From Aureobasidium sp. EXF-3400 (taxonomy: Eukaryota > Ascomycota > Dothideomycetes > Dothideales > Saccotheciaceae), in assembly GCA_024195585.1 (NCBI GenBank), contig SWBL01000024.1:1-64000 (forward strand): 64,000 bases of DNA, in the 5' to 3' direction. The position numbers were made by a program, and so were the translations under genes. Below the pieces are notes generated by a model. It did not search any database. It was not told the origin of the DNA and worked only from the letters and a program-made list of their open reading frames with translations. This document shows positions 45,710 to 55,430 of this stretch, in pieces; position 1 is the stretch's first letter; each line of letters opens with the position of its first letter.

Positions 45710-48700
45710 ATGACGGTAGATGATGATGACCTCGAACGGCGCCGATATCAGGCGCCGTACAGCACACACCGCCCTATACCAACCATTCAGAAGTACCAAC
45801 AAGAGAAGGAGAAGCGTCAAGCAAATGCTGCTGGTGGGCCACCACCACCAAAAGGACAAGAAGATGAGCACGAGGATCGGGATAGCGCAAATCGATACCT
45901 GTACTCGAGAGAGCACAGCGATGCCGGTTCCGACAATTCGGATCTCGATAACCCAGCCCACGACAAGAAGGATCGTACCCAGCAACTAAAGAAGAAGCTA
46001 GTCGGCGGTGGTGTACATGACTCTGCCGATCTGATGCAAGATACGTCCGAGGCTCCTGCTCAAGATCGAGACCCCAAGACTCGACGCAAAGCTATAGGCA
46101 GGAGCAAACGCAAAGGCGAGCGTGCCTACCGAGAGGTCACCGACCCCGTCACCCATCTTCCTGTGCGCATTCACGACTTGCAGCCTGGAGACTTGAAAAG
46201 AGTTCCTGAGAATCTAGGGCCACCAGGTTCAGAGCACAGGTCGGCGACTGGTCTGGGGAACAAGAGAAAGAGCGACGACATACTGGCAGACGAGACACAA
46301 GAGATTGGAAGACATCATGCCGCCCTTGAGAACCTCTTCCCACCTCCAGACTTTGATGAGATCAGGAACCGCATGAACAAGATACAAAAGGTAGGCATCA
46401 CAATAGGTGTGGTGGCTGTCCTTGTCGCCTTTGGTCTCTACAAGACTATCTCTGTATTCTTCTTTGGTCGCAATGACACACACGCTGGCGTCTCTTGGGG
46501 TTTCCTATGGCCATATCTCTCAAGTGGCTTCGCTACCATCGCCTTAGTCGCCCTTACGGCTGCTGTCATACTTTGGATCCAGAAATGGACCGACAAACAA
46601 GTTCACAGATTATGGGAGGAAGAAATCTGGCACGCCGACAAGCATGCTGCGAAAAGTCAAGATGGCAGGGAGGAGACAACTCAGTGGCTCAACAACATCT
46701 TGACCTCGCTTTGGCCGCTCGTCAATCCTGACCTTTTCATCTCTCTGGCTGATACACTCGAGGACGTCATGCAGGCTTCGCTTCCATCAGTTGTTCGCAT
46801 GGTTAGTATTGAGGATCTTGGTCAGGGTAGTGAGTCTATGCGTATCCTGGGTATCAGATGGCTTCCGACCGGCGCCGCAGCACGTTCAGTCGGTGCTGAT
46901 GGCAAGCTCGCCCCAGAAGCGAAAGAAGGCCATAACGACCGCAATGTGCCTGGCGAGTGGCAGGTGGATGATAATGCATCACCCGACCAGAGCCAGGATT
47001 TGGACAGCTCTCAGGGCCCCAAAAAGACAAACAAACAGGAAGAAGCAGACGACAAGCAAATTGCCGAAGGCATGGAGGCTGAGGAAGGTGATTTTATCAA
47101 CCTTGAAGTCGCCTTTGCTTACAGAACTCGTTCTACGTCAAAGAAGTTCAAGGACAGAGCGAAGCACGCTCATCTATATATTTCCTTCTACCTGCCTGGT
47201 AACATCAAGATTCCGATATATGTCGATCTGAGAGGTTTTGTCGGCATCATGCGCTGCAGATTGCAGCTCACTCCGGATCCTCCATTCTTTGCTTTATGCA
47301 CCTTCACTCTTCTCGGACAACCCAATGTCGACGTGGCATGCACTCCGTTGACAAGAAAAGGTCTGAACATCATGAATTTGCCAGTCATATCGCATTTTGT
47401 GCAGACCGCTGTCGACGCCGCTGTGGCCGAATATGTTGCACCCAAGAGCATGACCCTCAACCTCAAAGATATGATCGCTGGTGACGACTTCAAGAAGGAC
47501 ACTAGGGCTAAAGGTGTCATAATTGTTAAGATCAAGCGTGCCTTCGATTTCAAGGAAGGAGACCCTGCTGTTCCATTGATCAGAGAAGGATCAGCCGATC
47601 CATATGTGACGGTGGGCTGGGCCAAGTTTGTCAAGCCGCTGTGGTCAACACGCGTCATTCTATCAGAGATGAATCCTTCTTGGGGAGAGACTGCATTCAT
47701 CCTGGTCACTGCCGATGAGTTGAATGTCGACGAGAGACTTCGTGTGCAGCTCTGGGATTCGGATCGACTGACAGCAGATGACGATCTCGGTCGCATAGAG
47801 ATGGATCTCAAGGAGCTGATCCACAATGACGAGACAAGAGGCAGGATGTCCGATCGTGTTGATGGTTTCAAGGCTCTACATGCTGGTGAGGGTCTTCCTG
47901 GCAAGCTTGAGTGGAGCGTTGGTTACTTCCCAAAGGCTCATATCATCGACGAGCAACTCAAAAGACAGACCGAGGATTCGGAGATTCGCTCTCGAGATGC
48001 GTTGGAGAAGAAGGTCGAGGAATCTGCCAATCGTAAGCTTCGTGAAGCCAAGAAGGACGAGAGCAGAGAAACGGAGCAGCTCAAGCTACAGCAGTACAAG
48101 GAGGTTGAAGATTCGATGATCATATCTGCACCGCCTCTTCACGAATACCCTAGCGGTATACTAGCAGTTCAGATCCACGAAGCTACTGGATTGGAAGTTC
48201 GCGCTCACCATAATGCTGCCCGTTACAACGATGAACCGGAGCCGAGCGGATTCGAGGAGCAGGGTGATGAACTGCCATCCTGCTACTGCAACATCATTCT
48301 CAACCACCAAAAGATCTATCGCACGCGTGTGAAGCCCAAGAACGCAAAGCCTTTCTTCAATGCAGGCACTGAGCGGTTCGTCCGTGATTGGAGGACTGCC
48401 GAAGTCTACATTAGCGTGCGAGATGCTCGTGTGCATGAAGACGATCCTGTTATGGGCATTGTGCGTCTGCCGTTGATTGACGTCCTGAAGGATCGTTCTC
48501 AAGTCAATGGCAGCTACCCTCTGTACGGTGGTGTAGGCTACGGTCGCATCAGAGTCAGTATGGTGTTCCGCTCTGTAGAAAGTCAACTGCCCAAAGAGCT
48601 GCTAGGTTGGGACTGGGGGACCCTTATAGTCGATCCACGTATCACCTCCGGTCCGAACTTCCCTGCCAACCTTCAAGGCTGTCGTATCAAGATCCAGACC

Positions 48701-49594
48701 GCCATCACTGTCGGTCACATGAGAGCGCACAAAGACGAGCATTCATGGACAAGCCGCCACAACAACGGTATCCATCTAGGTGTCCGCCGCCGCTATGCCA
48801 GCTGTCTAATAATCCAATTTCGCAAAGACACCTCTCTGCGCGACAAGACCGCCGCCTTTGCCGTCCTCTGGCTCTGTGATATCTCCGACAACGAAGACAT
48901 TTCTCTAACCCTACCAGTCTGGAAAGGCGACCTCAAACGCGCCACAACCTGCAAACTCGACTCATACGGCGACAAAGTGGGCGAGATCCAGCTAAAGCTT
49001 AAATTCTGCAGAGGACTAAGCAGATATCACAAACGTCTTGCCAAACACGACAAACACCTCAGCGATGTCTTTGAAGTGGTTGAAACAGCTAGGTTCCAAA
49101 TGGCGAATAGTGAACAATACGACTCAGGCGCCGTCAAAAACAAAGACGTTTCAGAAAAGAAACTCTCAGATGCTACAGGTACGAATAATGGCACTAACCC
49201 TCACGCCGAGGGCGACAGCAGCAACGAAGAATCCGCCGACTCTTCTTCCTCTTCAGGCTCAGACTCAGACACCGACACCGATAAGCCCTCCCACGCCCAC
49301 CGCATCAAGAAAAAACTCTCCCGCACACGCCACATGAGTCTCTCCAAACTGACCACCGGCACCGATGACGACAAGATGACACGCACCAGCGATGGCAGCA
49401 GAAATGTGTTGGATTCGTATCACGAGTACAGGGAACACAGCAAACAGATCAACAGACGCCACAGAGGAGTCATGCAGTTCAAAAGTGCGAGAACCATGTG
49501 GTGGATGAAGCACAAAGCCGAACACTTGCAAGATCGCATCAGTGGGATTTTCGAGCATCATGAGAGGACCACGGGGATTGAGAGTGAGGCGTAA
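45710..49594 (+). CDS. mug190: Mug190-like SMP/C2-domain lipid-transfer protein
   Basis: Single-exon gene, 1294 aa. Proteins with an SMP domain and C2 domains move lipids at ER contact sites; the closest architecture is fission yeast Mug190. Order: charged disordered N-terminus (1-210); two adjacent membrane segments, GITIGVVAVLVAFGLYKTIS (about 230-250) and FATIALVALTAAVILWIQKW (about 273-293), a hairpin ER anchor; SMP domain (about 322-590) opening with WLNNILTSLWPLVNPDLFIS; C2A (about 600-745) with VIIVKIKRAF and GSADPYVTVGW; a charged helical linker; C2B (about 810-950) with ILAVQIHEATGLEV; a further conserved region to about 1110; and a Ser/Asp-rich, then basic tail. Start ATG 45710 was chosen over an upstream in-frame TTG. 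Confidence 0.88.
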   Translation: MTVDDDDLERRRYQAPYSTHRPIPTIQKYQQEKEKRQANAAGGPPPPKGQEDEHEDRDSANRYLYSREHSDAGSDNSDLDNPAHDKKDRTQQLKKKLVGGGVHDSADLMQDTSEAPAQDRDPKTRRKAIGRSKRKGERAYREVTDPVTHLPVRIHDLQPGDLKRVPENLGPPGSEHRSATGLGNKRKSDDILADETQEIGRHHAALENLFPPPDFDEIRNRMNKIQKVGITIGVVAVLVAFGLYKTISVFFFGRNDTHAGVSWGFLWPYLSSGFATIALVALTAAVILWIQKWTDKQVHRLWEEEIWHADKHAAKSQDGREETTQWLNNILTSLWPLVNPDLFISLADTLEDVMQASLPSVVRMVSIEDLGQGSESMRILGIRWLPTGAAARSVGADGKLAPEAKEGHNDRNVPGEWQVDDNASPDQSQDLDSSQGPKKTNKQEEADDKQIAEGMEAEEGDFINLEVAFAYRTRSTSKKFKDRAKHAHLYISFYLPGNIKIPIYVDLRGFVGIMRCRLQLTPDPPFFALCTFTLLGQPNVDVACTPLTRKGLNIMNLPVISHFVQTAVDAAVAEYVAPKSMTLNLKDMIAGDDFKKDTRAKGVIIVKIKRAFDFKEGDPAVPLIREGSADPYVTVGWAKFVKPLWSTRVILSEMNPSWGETAFILVTADELNVDERLRVQLWDSDRLTADDDLGRIEMDLKELIHNDETRGRMSDRVDGFKALHAGEGLPGKLEWSVGYFPKAHIIDEQLKRQTEDSEIRSRDALEKKVEESANRKLREAKKDESRETEQLKLQQYKEVEDSMIISAPPLHEYPSGILAVQIHEATGLEVRAHHNAARYNDEPEPSGFEEQGDELPSCYCNIILNHQKIYRTRVKPKNAKPFFNAGTERFVRDWRTAEVYISVRDARVHEDDPVMGIVRLPLIDVLKDRSQVNGSYPLYGGVGYGRIRVSMVFRSVESQLPKELLGWDWGTLIVDPRITSGPNFPANLQGCRIKIQTAITVGHMRAHKDEHSWTSRHNNGIHLGVRRRYASCLIIQFRKDTSLRDKTAAFAVLWLCDISDNEDISLTLPVWKGDLKRATTCKLDSYGDKVGEIQLKLKFCRGLSRYHKRLAKHDKHLSDVFEVVETARFQMANSEQYDSGAVKNKDVSEKKLSDATGTNNGTNPHAEGDSSNEESADSSSSSGSDSDTDTDKPSHAHRIKKKLSRTRHMSLSKLTTGTDDDKMTRTSDGSRNVLDSYHEYREHSKQINRRHRGVMQFKSARTMWWMKHKAEHLQDRISGIFEHHERTTGIESEA

Positions 49595-49985
49595 GAGCAG
49601 AACAGCTATGCAAGGACAGAAAGGTGATTATGGATTGTGCATAGTATAAACAAAAACAGGTCTTTTGACGTGGAAAGTGGAGGTAGAGTACTAAAAAGCT
49701 TTCTAATTTCTAATCCTTCCTCATTTTGACATTTTCTTACGTCAACGATCCATCGAAAGTTGGCCAGTCTTAGGTCGATCTATTGCAAAGGAAAGTAGCT
49801 GAGAGATTAAGAATCATGTTCAACAGTTAGCAGAGACCAAGTATACATAATATATGTGGGACGTCATACGTACTTATCGGCCAACACCACGCCTATCTAC
49901 TGGTACCATCGGCCAAGCATACTCTACCTCTATACCCAGCTAACACATATCCATGTAATCTCTCGCATTCTGCCAGAACCCACCA
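49595..49985. other. Intergenic region
   Basis: 391 bp: 3' flank of the Mug190-like gene and promoter of the oxidase gene. Nothing else seen. Confidence 0.4.
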
Positions 49986-51407
49986 ATGTCCGCTCCAAAC
50001 AAAATCGACCCCATCATCATCGTCGGCGCCGGCGTATTCGGCTTAACCAGCGCCCTCCACCTCGCCCGCGCAAACTACACCAACATCCATCTCTTCGACC
50101 AGCAAAACTTCCCCGCCACAAACTATTCCTTCGCAGCCGGAAGCGATGGCGCCTCTGCAGATGAAAACAAAATCCTACGCGCATCTTATGGTGGCCAGGA
50201 ACTTTACCAACGCATGGCATTTGCCGCAATGCAAGAATGGGAGCACTGGAATCGGGATATGGCTTCTGATGCGAATATCCCTGATGCACTCAGAAACACT
50301 GATAAATTATGGGATCGGTGTGGGTTTTTGAGGCTTGAAGAGGGGTTTGGGCAGCATGAGATTGATACGCAGAACAGCTTTCCTGAGGACATCAAGCATA
50401 CTCAGTATCGAGTTACGGATGAGCAACGCATCAGAGAAGCGACTGAAACTGGTATCCCGAGATCGAAATTCGACCCGTTTGATCGTACAAAGCGTGGATT
50501 GCGAACGGATGGGATTCTCGACATGACGGCTGGGTACACTCTAGCCTCCAAAGCTTGCACATATGCTCTCTATCTCTGCCAGAAAGCAGGTGTAACCCTG
50601 CATCTTGGTTCTTACATCGGCATGTTTGATTCGTTCCTCTATTCTGGCACCAACGTCTCTGGCATAAAGACCGCAGACGGTATCTCCCACCAAGCAGCCT
50701 TGGTGATCATGGCAACAGGTGGTTGGACACCTTCCCTGCTCCCAGCAGCTCAGCCTCTACTCGAGACAACAGCAGGTACAATCTTGACAATCAATCTTCC
50801 CAGATCTCGTCCAGAGCTGTGGGACAAATATGCACCAGCCAACTTTCCTGTCTGGAGCTGGAACATGGGCGGCTTTGATGCCTCCTCAGAAACTCCAGGC
50901 GGTCTTTATGGCTTTCCACGCACACCCGAAGGAGTGATGAAATTCGGCTTCCGCGGTGCAAAGTGGACAAACTATACTCACATGTCTTCTTCTGGACACA
51001 AGATTTCTTACTCCAAGACCGATATCCAAGAGATACCTGAGCGAGCATTCAATGTTGTGAAAGCGTTTTGCGCCGAAAACATGCCTGATCTACTGGATCT
51101 CGAACTTCAGCGTGGGAGATTGTGTTGGTATACTGATAGTGTTGACAACTCTTTTCTGGTGTCTTATGTTCCTGGTCAGCATGGTTTGATGGTCGCTAGT
51201 GGAGGTAGTGGACATGGATTCAAGTTTCTTCCAGTGTTAGGTAAACATGTGGTTGATGTTGTTGAGGGAAGAAAAACAGAATACACAGAGCTTTTCTCTT
51301 GGAGAAATATCCCAGAAGGTAAGAAGAACGGACTAGAAGAAGGAGAGAAAGGGTGGAGGACTTTAGATAAGCAAAAGCTTGTGCACAGAGGAATGTGGAA
51401 GCTGTAG
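49986..51407 (+). CDS. FAD-dependent amine oxidase (fructosyl amino acid / sarcosine oxidase type)
   Basis: 473-aa single-exon flavoenzyme of the DAO family. The N-terminal Rossmann motif GAGVFG (residues 14-19) and the acidic residue at the end of the second strand (IHLFDQ, Asp38) bind FAD. Family stretches typical of the monomeric sarcosine oxidase / fructosyl amino acid oxidase / saccharopine oxidase group: SADENKILRASYGGQELYQR (about 56-75, with the characteristic R-x-x-Y), ATGGWTPSL (about 242-250) and ASGGSGHGFKFLPVLGKHVV near the C-terminus (about 404-423). Expected chemistry is oxidation of a secondary amine with release of hydrogen peroxide. The C-terminal tripeptide is WKL, not a canonical peroxisomal SKL-type signal. 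Exact substrate uncertain. Confidence 0.88.
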   Translation: MSAPNKIDPIIIVGAGVFGLTSALHLARANYTNIHLFDQQNFPATNYSFAAGSDGASADENKILRASYGGQELYQRMAFAAMQEWEHWNRDMASDANIPDALRNTDKLWDRCGFLRLEEGFGQHEIDTQNSFPEDIKHTQYRVTDEQRIREATETGIPRSKFDPFDRTKRGLRTDGILDMTAGYTLASKACTYALYLCQKAGVTLHLGSYIGMFDSFLYSGTNVSGIKTADGISHQAALVIMATGGWTPSLLPAAQPLLETTAGTILTINLPRSRPELWDKYAPANFPVWSWNMGGFDASSETPGGLYGFPRTPEGVMKFGFRGAKWTNYTHMSSSGHKISYSKTDIQEIPERAFNVVKAFCAENMPDLLDLELQRGRLCWYTDSVDNSFLVSYVPGQHGLMVASGGSGHGFKFLPVLGKHVVDVVEGRKTEYTELFSWRNIPEGKKNGLEEGEKGWRTLDKQKLVHRGMWKL

Positions 51408-54155
51408 CTGTCTCCATGACAAGTGGGAGTAGCTATGCATGATTTCTTTTTGGAACTCCAGAATCACTTGAGCTTATAGAAGTCGTCTACTGCAGTCAAT
51501 CCTTTCGACGAAGCCATTAAACTCATCTACCATTACCTGAACCAGCATCGTATGTGCTGTCATCCCGATGAGCATGCGTGTGTGTCTGCAGAAGAACGTG
51601 AAGCTTGCAAACTCGTCGATGAGCATGAACTATCCTTGTAGCATTATGCCGGAAGTCATGCTAGATGCTCACTTCTCATAAGGGAGCAAAAGATCCTATT
51701 GAAAGCGACGAATTGATGAGTCCTAAGTCAGTCAATCCTGTTCGTGGAAATTTGACAACCAATGATCTCGAAGTTAATTTCACCGTGGCCTCGCCCGTCC
51801 TTATATCGTTGACTCTATCAAGACGACAGCTCGCAATTTGAAAATATGTCATGTGAGCAGACGGACGCTATTATTGCTTTTTCGTTTTCGGCTTGGTGTA
51901 TTTTTAAACCTGAAACGAAGCCTTTTCAAGGCATGATTCCGGGAATGAATCAGAGCAGCGGCAGCCAAGGAAGAGCTCCCGCAGACCTGACTCTCTACGA
52001 ATGCTTTCGTCAATTGTCATGTTGCTTGGCTGATGATATCAAAATCTTGTTCCACTGTTCTCTGCATGCCATCACACAATTGTTGGTCTGTGAGAGGAAG
52101 AGAAGCCCACAAATATTTGGTGATCATGGAGTCGAGCTGCGGATGATCGTCTGGAGAGCCGGATTTGGTGACGATGTTACTCCAAGCGACATCTCTTATC
52201 TCGTTCTGGTATCGAGTCTTCTTGATGTATACTTGTAACGAGTCCGGTGCTGACATGCTCAACTCGTAATCGCATCCGAAGAGTGCGGAGTAGATACCCT
52301 CACATCACTGGGTTTTCCTGTGCGATGTGGGCGCTGGCAAGATGCAAAGTAGAGAAAACTTGTATCAAGAGGCTGGTACTTTGAAGCGTCACACAACATG
52401 TTGTCGGCTGGGAAACACATCACGGTCTCTTGTTGAAAGCAAGGACACTGTACACGCCGGCCGTCTAATATTCCAGCATGAATTGTGATGAGCAGCTAAC
52501 GTTTCTGCGCAAGAGGGATCATGCAGCAAATCTTCTCTGAAAACACCGGACAATTGACCCGGCGTCATGTTGATCGCCACTGAGTGCGGATTATTCCTGC
52601 TGCAGCGACGACAGGTAGAACGCGAAAGACACTCTTCCTGTCTTCGAAACACAACTCTCAAGAGACAAGCACATCGAGCAATGGCTGTTTAACTTTTCAG
52701 AGCGATGCAACACAGTTTCCTGCCACGGCCCACGGAACCTGGGGACGATCTTTTCTCGACAGAGGGTGCCAAGTCGGAGGGCTCGATCGAGCGACCGAGG
52801 AAGCAGCCACATTTTTGTGACGATCATGCGTGTTCCAAAGGCTCTAACAACGGGTATCACGGGACCCGCTGAGCTTGAGTGGAAGTTGAAAGCATGATTG
52901 GAAAAGAGCAAGCTTTTGCGAAGGATATTCGCGTTGCCGGAACGTTGACGCGACATGTACTTGGATTGAGGCTGAGTCCCAGCCTCCCAAGTTGTGCAAA
53001 CATGATCGCGAGGGCAGCATTTTGAGCAGATAGCAAGCTGGAATGGTTGGTGTGCTCCACACAAATCGTAAACTCGCCACCACTTCCAAGCACGGAAGTA
53101 GTTTAGGGTGAATCTTGTTTGTTTGGGGACGGGAAAGCAGCCCGGACGTTGATCTGAGCCACGACCGGGGGATTAAACAGAACAATAGAATCTCCTCCTG
53201 ATGTCGGAATAGATAGGTAGCTATGGAGGAGATTGGCAGCAGTACGAGCAAATGATAATATGCAGAGCTTGAGTGAAGCAATCAAATCGTTGCTGATAAC
53301 GGACAAGTAATTGACCAAAAGGACGATGCGAGATTGCGGTGGCTGCAGGGATGACAACCAGCCGAAACAGTTCGAGCACCGGGACACGTCAAAGCGCCTG
53401 GCCAACGACAGAGCGAAAGCAAGAGATCGACCATCACATTTTATGACGGGACGCGGATGAGGTCGAAGGCAGGACACAGCACCTCCAGCATTGTGTTGAA
53501 TGCTTGGATGCTTGGATTTCGGTGGAGCGGCATGCGACCGAGACACGTTCGCCACGCAGCTTGATTGCTAAAGAAAGAGAAGAATTAACATTCCGCGGCG
53601 CTCTACAGCGGCTAGAGCTGGGGAGACCTGGTGTTTGGCGGTCGTCGTGGTGGTGGTGTTTGTGCAGGAAATGTCCGCGTAACGTATGTTTTGCCACTAA
53701 TTCGCACTAAGGACTTGGCAGCTCAACCCAGGAAGGGCCGTCCGTCTTTCAAAACAACCCCCCTGCGCCTTCTCTTTTCACCAGCATCTTCGCACCTTCC
53801 TCTCGTTGACTTCATTACGAGTGCTTTTGTACCGCAAAAGGCCGCTTCTCCTTTCTTACATTCGCTCTCCCATTACTGTTGCATCTGGTCTTTTCCACTT
53901 GCACTACACTTATCCCAGCGCTTTCTCACCTGCAACAGTTTATACACTTTCAAGGTATGTTTTCACCTGCTTTCTCATCCGTTCAACTTCGACCTGTTCG
54001 TCTCTTGTCATTGCTTGTCATGACTTGCTTGCGCACCCCATTGGCTTGTTCACGAGACTTGCACAGATGTCCTTGTCGCACTCCAACCTCTCTCTTGTAC
54101 ACTACAAAAAGTCATCCATACTGACGCGCGGCCTTTCAGTTAATTTCCCCTCACA
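51408..54155. other. 2.75-kb gene-poor region upstream of ECM33
   Basis: No gene could be supported. One short plus-strand segment (about 51480-51641) reads like protein (EAIKLIYHYLNQHRMCCHPD) but lacks a start and splice context. The last part (about 53750-54155) is pyrimidine-rich and contains the ECM33 leader and its intron. Confidence 0.4.
53955..54139 (+). other. Probable 5'-UTR intron of ECM33
   Basis: A consensus donor GTATGT at 53955 (after CTTTCAAG) and an acceptor CCTTTCAG ending at 54139 frame a 185-nt intron only 16 nt upstream of the ECM33 ATG. It is inferred from sequence alone. Confidence 0.55.
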
Positions 54156-55430
54156 ATGTCGATGAAGTACCTTGTTCCGGCACTCGCTGCCGTTGGCGGT
54201 GCCTACGCCCAGAGCTCTGTGAACACCTGCAGCGTCTCCGGTACCACCACTCTCAACTCTCCCGCTGATGCCTCGGCCATCTCTGGATGCACAACCTTCT
54301 CTGGTTCCATCGCCATTGCCACTGGTGTCACCCAAGGCATGAACATCCCTGGTATTAGAACAATCACGGGTGACCTTGTCGCAAACAACAACTCCTTGAT
54401 CCCTGCCCTCTCCGGTGACAGCCTTCAGATCATCGGTGGTGCTTTCAAGCTCGACACGCTCCAGGTTCTTTCAACTCTGTCCTTCCCCCAGCTCAGCCAG
54501 GTCGACTCCATCCAATGGAACGCCCTTGCTGGTCTCCAGCAGCTCGCCTTCACCACCGGTGTCCAGCAGGCTAGCGAGCTCAACATCCAGAACACTCAGC
54601 TCCAGACCCTTGAGGGTATCAACCTTGCTGTCGTCGACACTGTCTTCATTACCAACAACAACTACTTGAACGACATCTCCATGCAGCTTGGTAACATCAC
54701 CAACTCGCTCAACATCGAGTCCAACGGTCCCAACGTCTCTGCCATCTTCCCCAACCTGATCTGGGCCAACAACATGACCTTCCGCAACGTCTCCCAGATT
54801 GCCCTCAACTCGCTGGTTTCCGTCAACGGATCTCTCGGTTTCTACTCCAACGAGTTCGAGGCCCTGCAGTGCGCCAACCTTACCATTGTCGGTTCCAACA
54901 AGGGTGACTTGACCATCGTCTCCAACCAGAACCTCAACAACGTCTCCTTCCCTCAGCTGAAGAAGATTGGCGGTGGTTTCTCCATCCAGAACAACACCGA
55001 CCTCATGGTCGTCGACGGATTCCCTAAGCTTGCCACTATTACTGGTGCTTTCGATCTCTACGGTGACTTCACCAAGTAAGTGCTTCGCTCACAAGATTTC
55101 GTAGTGTCTTGACTAATATTGTGCAGCGTTTCTACCCCCGCTCTTAACGAGGTTGACGGTGCCTTCAACATCCAGTCCTCTGCTGAGCTCAACGGCTGTG
55201 ACGCCTACCAGAAGCTGAAGTCTGGCTCCGAGATCCGCGGCAAGTACTTCTGCAACGGCACCGTCGCCAAGCCTTCCGGTGTTGGCTCCAGCCCCAGCGT
55301 CACCGGCTCTGGCAGCTCCACCAAGTCCACCTCCAGCTCCACCAAGACTGGTGCTGCCAACGCCATGTACGTTCCCACTGCTGCCGCTGGTGTCATGGGT
55401 GTCGTTGCCGCCCTCTTCGGCCTTCTGTAA
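54156..55430 (+). CDS. ECM33: GPI-anchored cell-wall protein Ecm33
   Basis: Cell-wall organisation protein of the Ecm33/Sps2 family, carried on the plasma membrane and wall by a GPI anchor. Exons 54156-55075 and 55127-55430 give 407 aa. A signal peptide (MSMKYLVPALAAVGGAYA) precedes a region of receptor-L-domain/leucine-rich-like repeats (about 35-320) with recurring strands such as LSFPQLSQVDSI, FPNLIWANNMTFRNVSQIAL and VSFPQLKKIGGGFSIQNNTD. Several N-glycosylation sequons are present (NIT, NVS, NMT, NLT). A Ser/Thr/Lys-rich stretch (about 350-385) leads to a likely GPI attachment site near TGAANA and a hydrophobic tail, AAGVMGVVAALFGLL. The high C-ending codon use contrasts with neighbouring genes and suggests strong expression. 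Confidence 0.95.

Noticed and set aside
51480..51641. Short Cys/His-containing plus-strand frame (..NQHRMCCHPDEHACVSAEER..)
   Set aside because: Protein-like, but an in-frame TAG lies directly upstream, and there is no start codon or convincing splice acceptor; too short to support.
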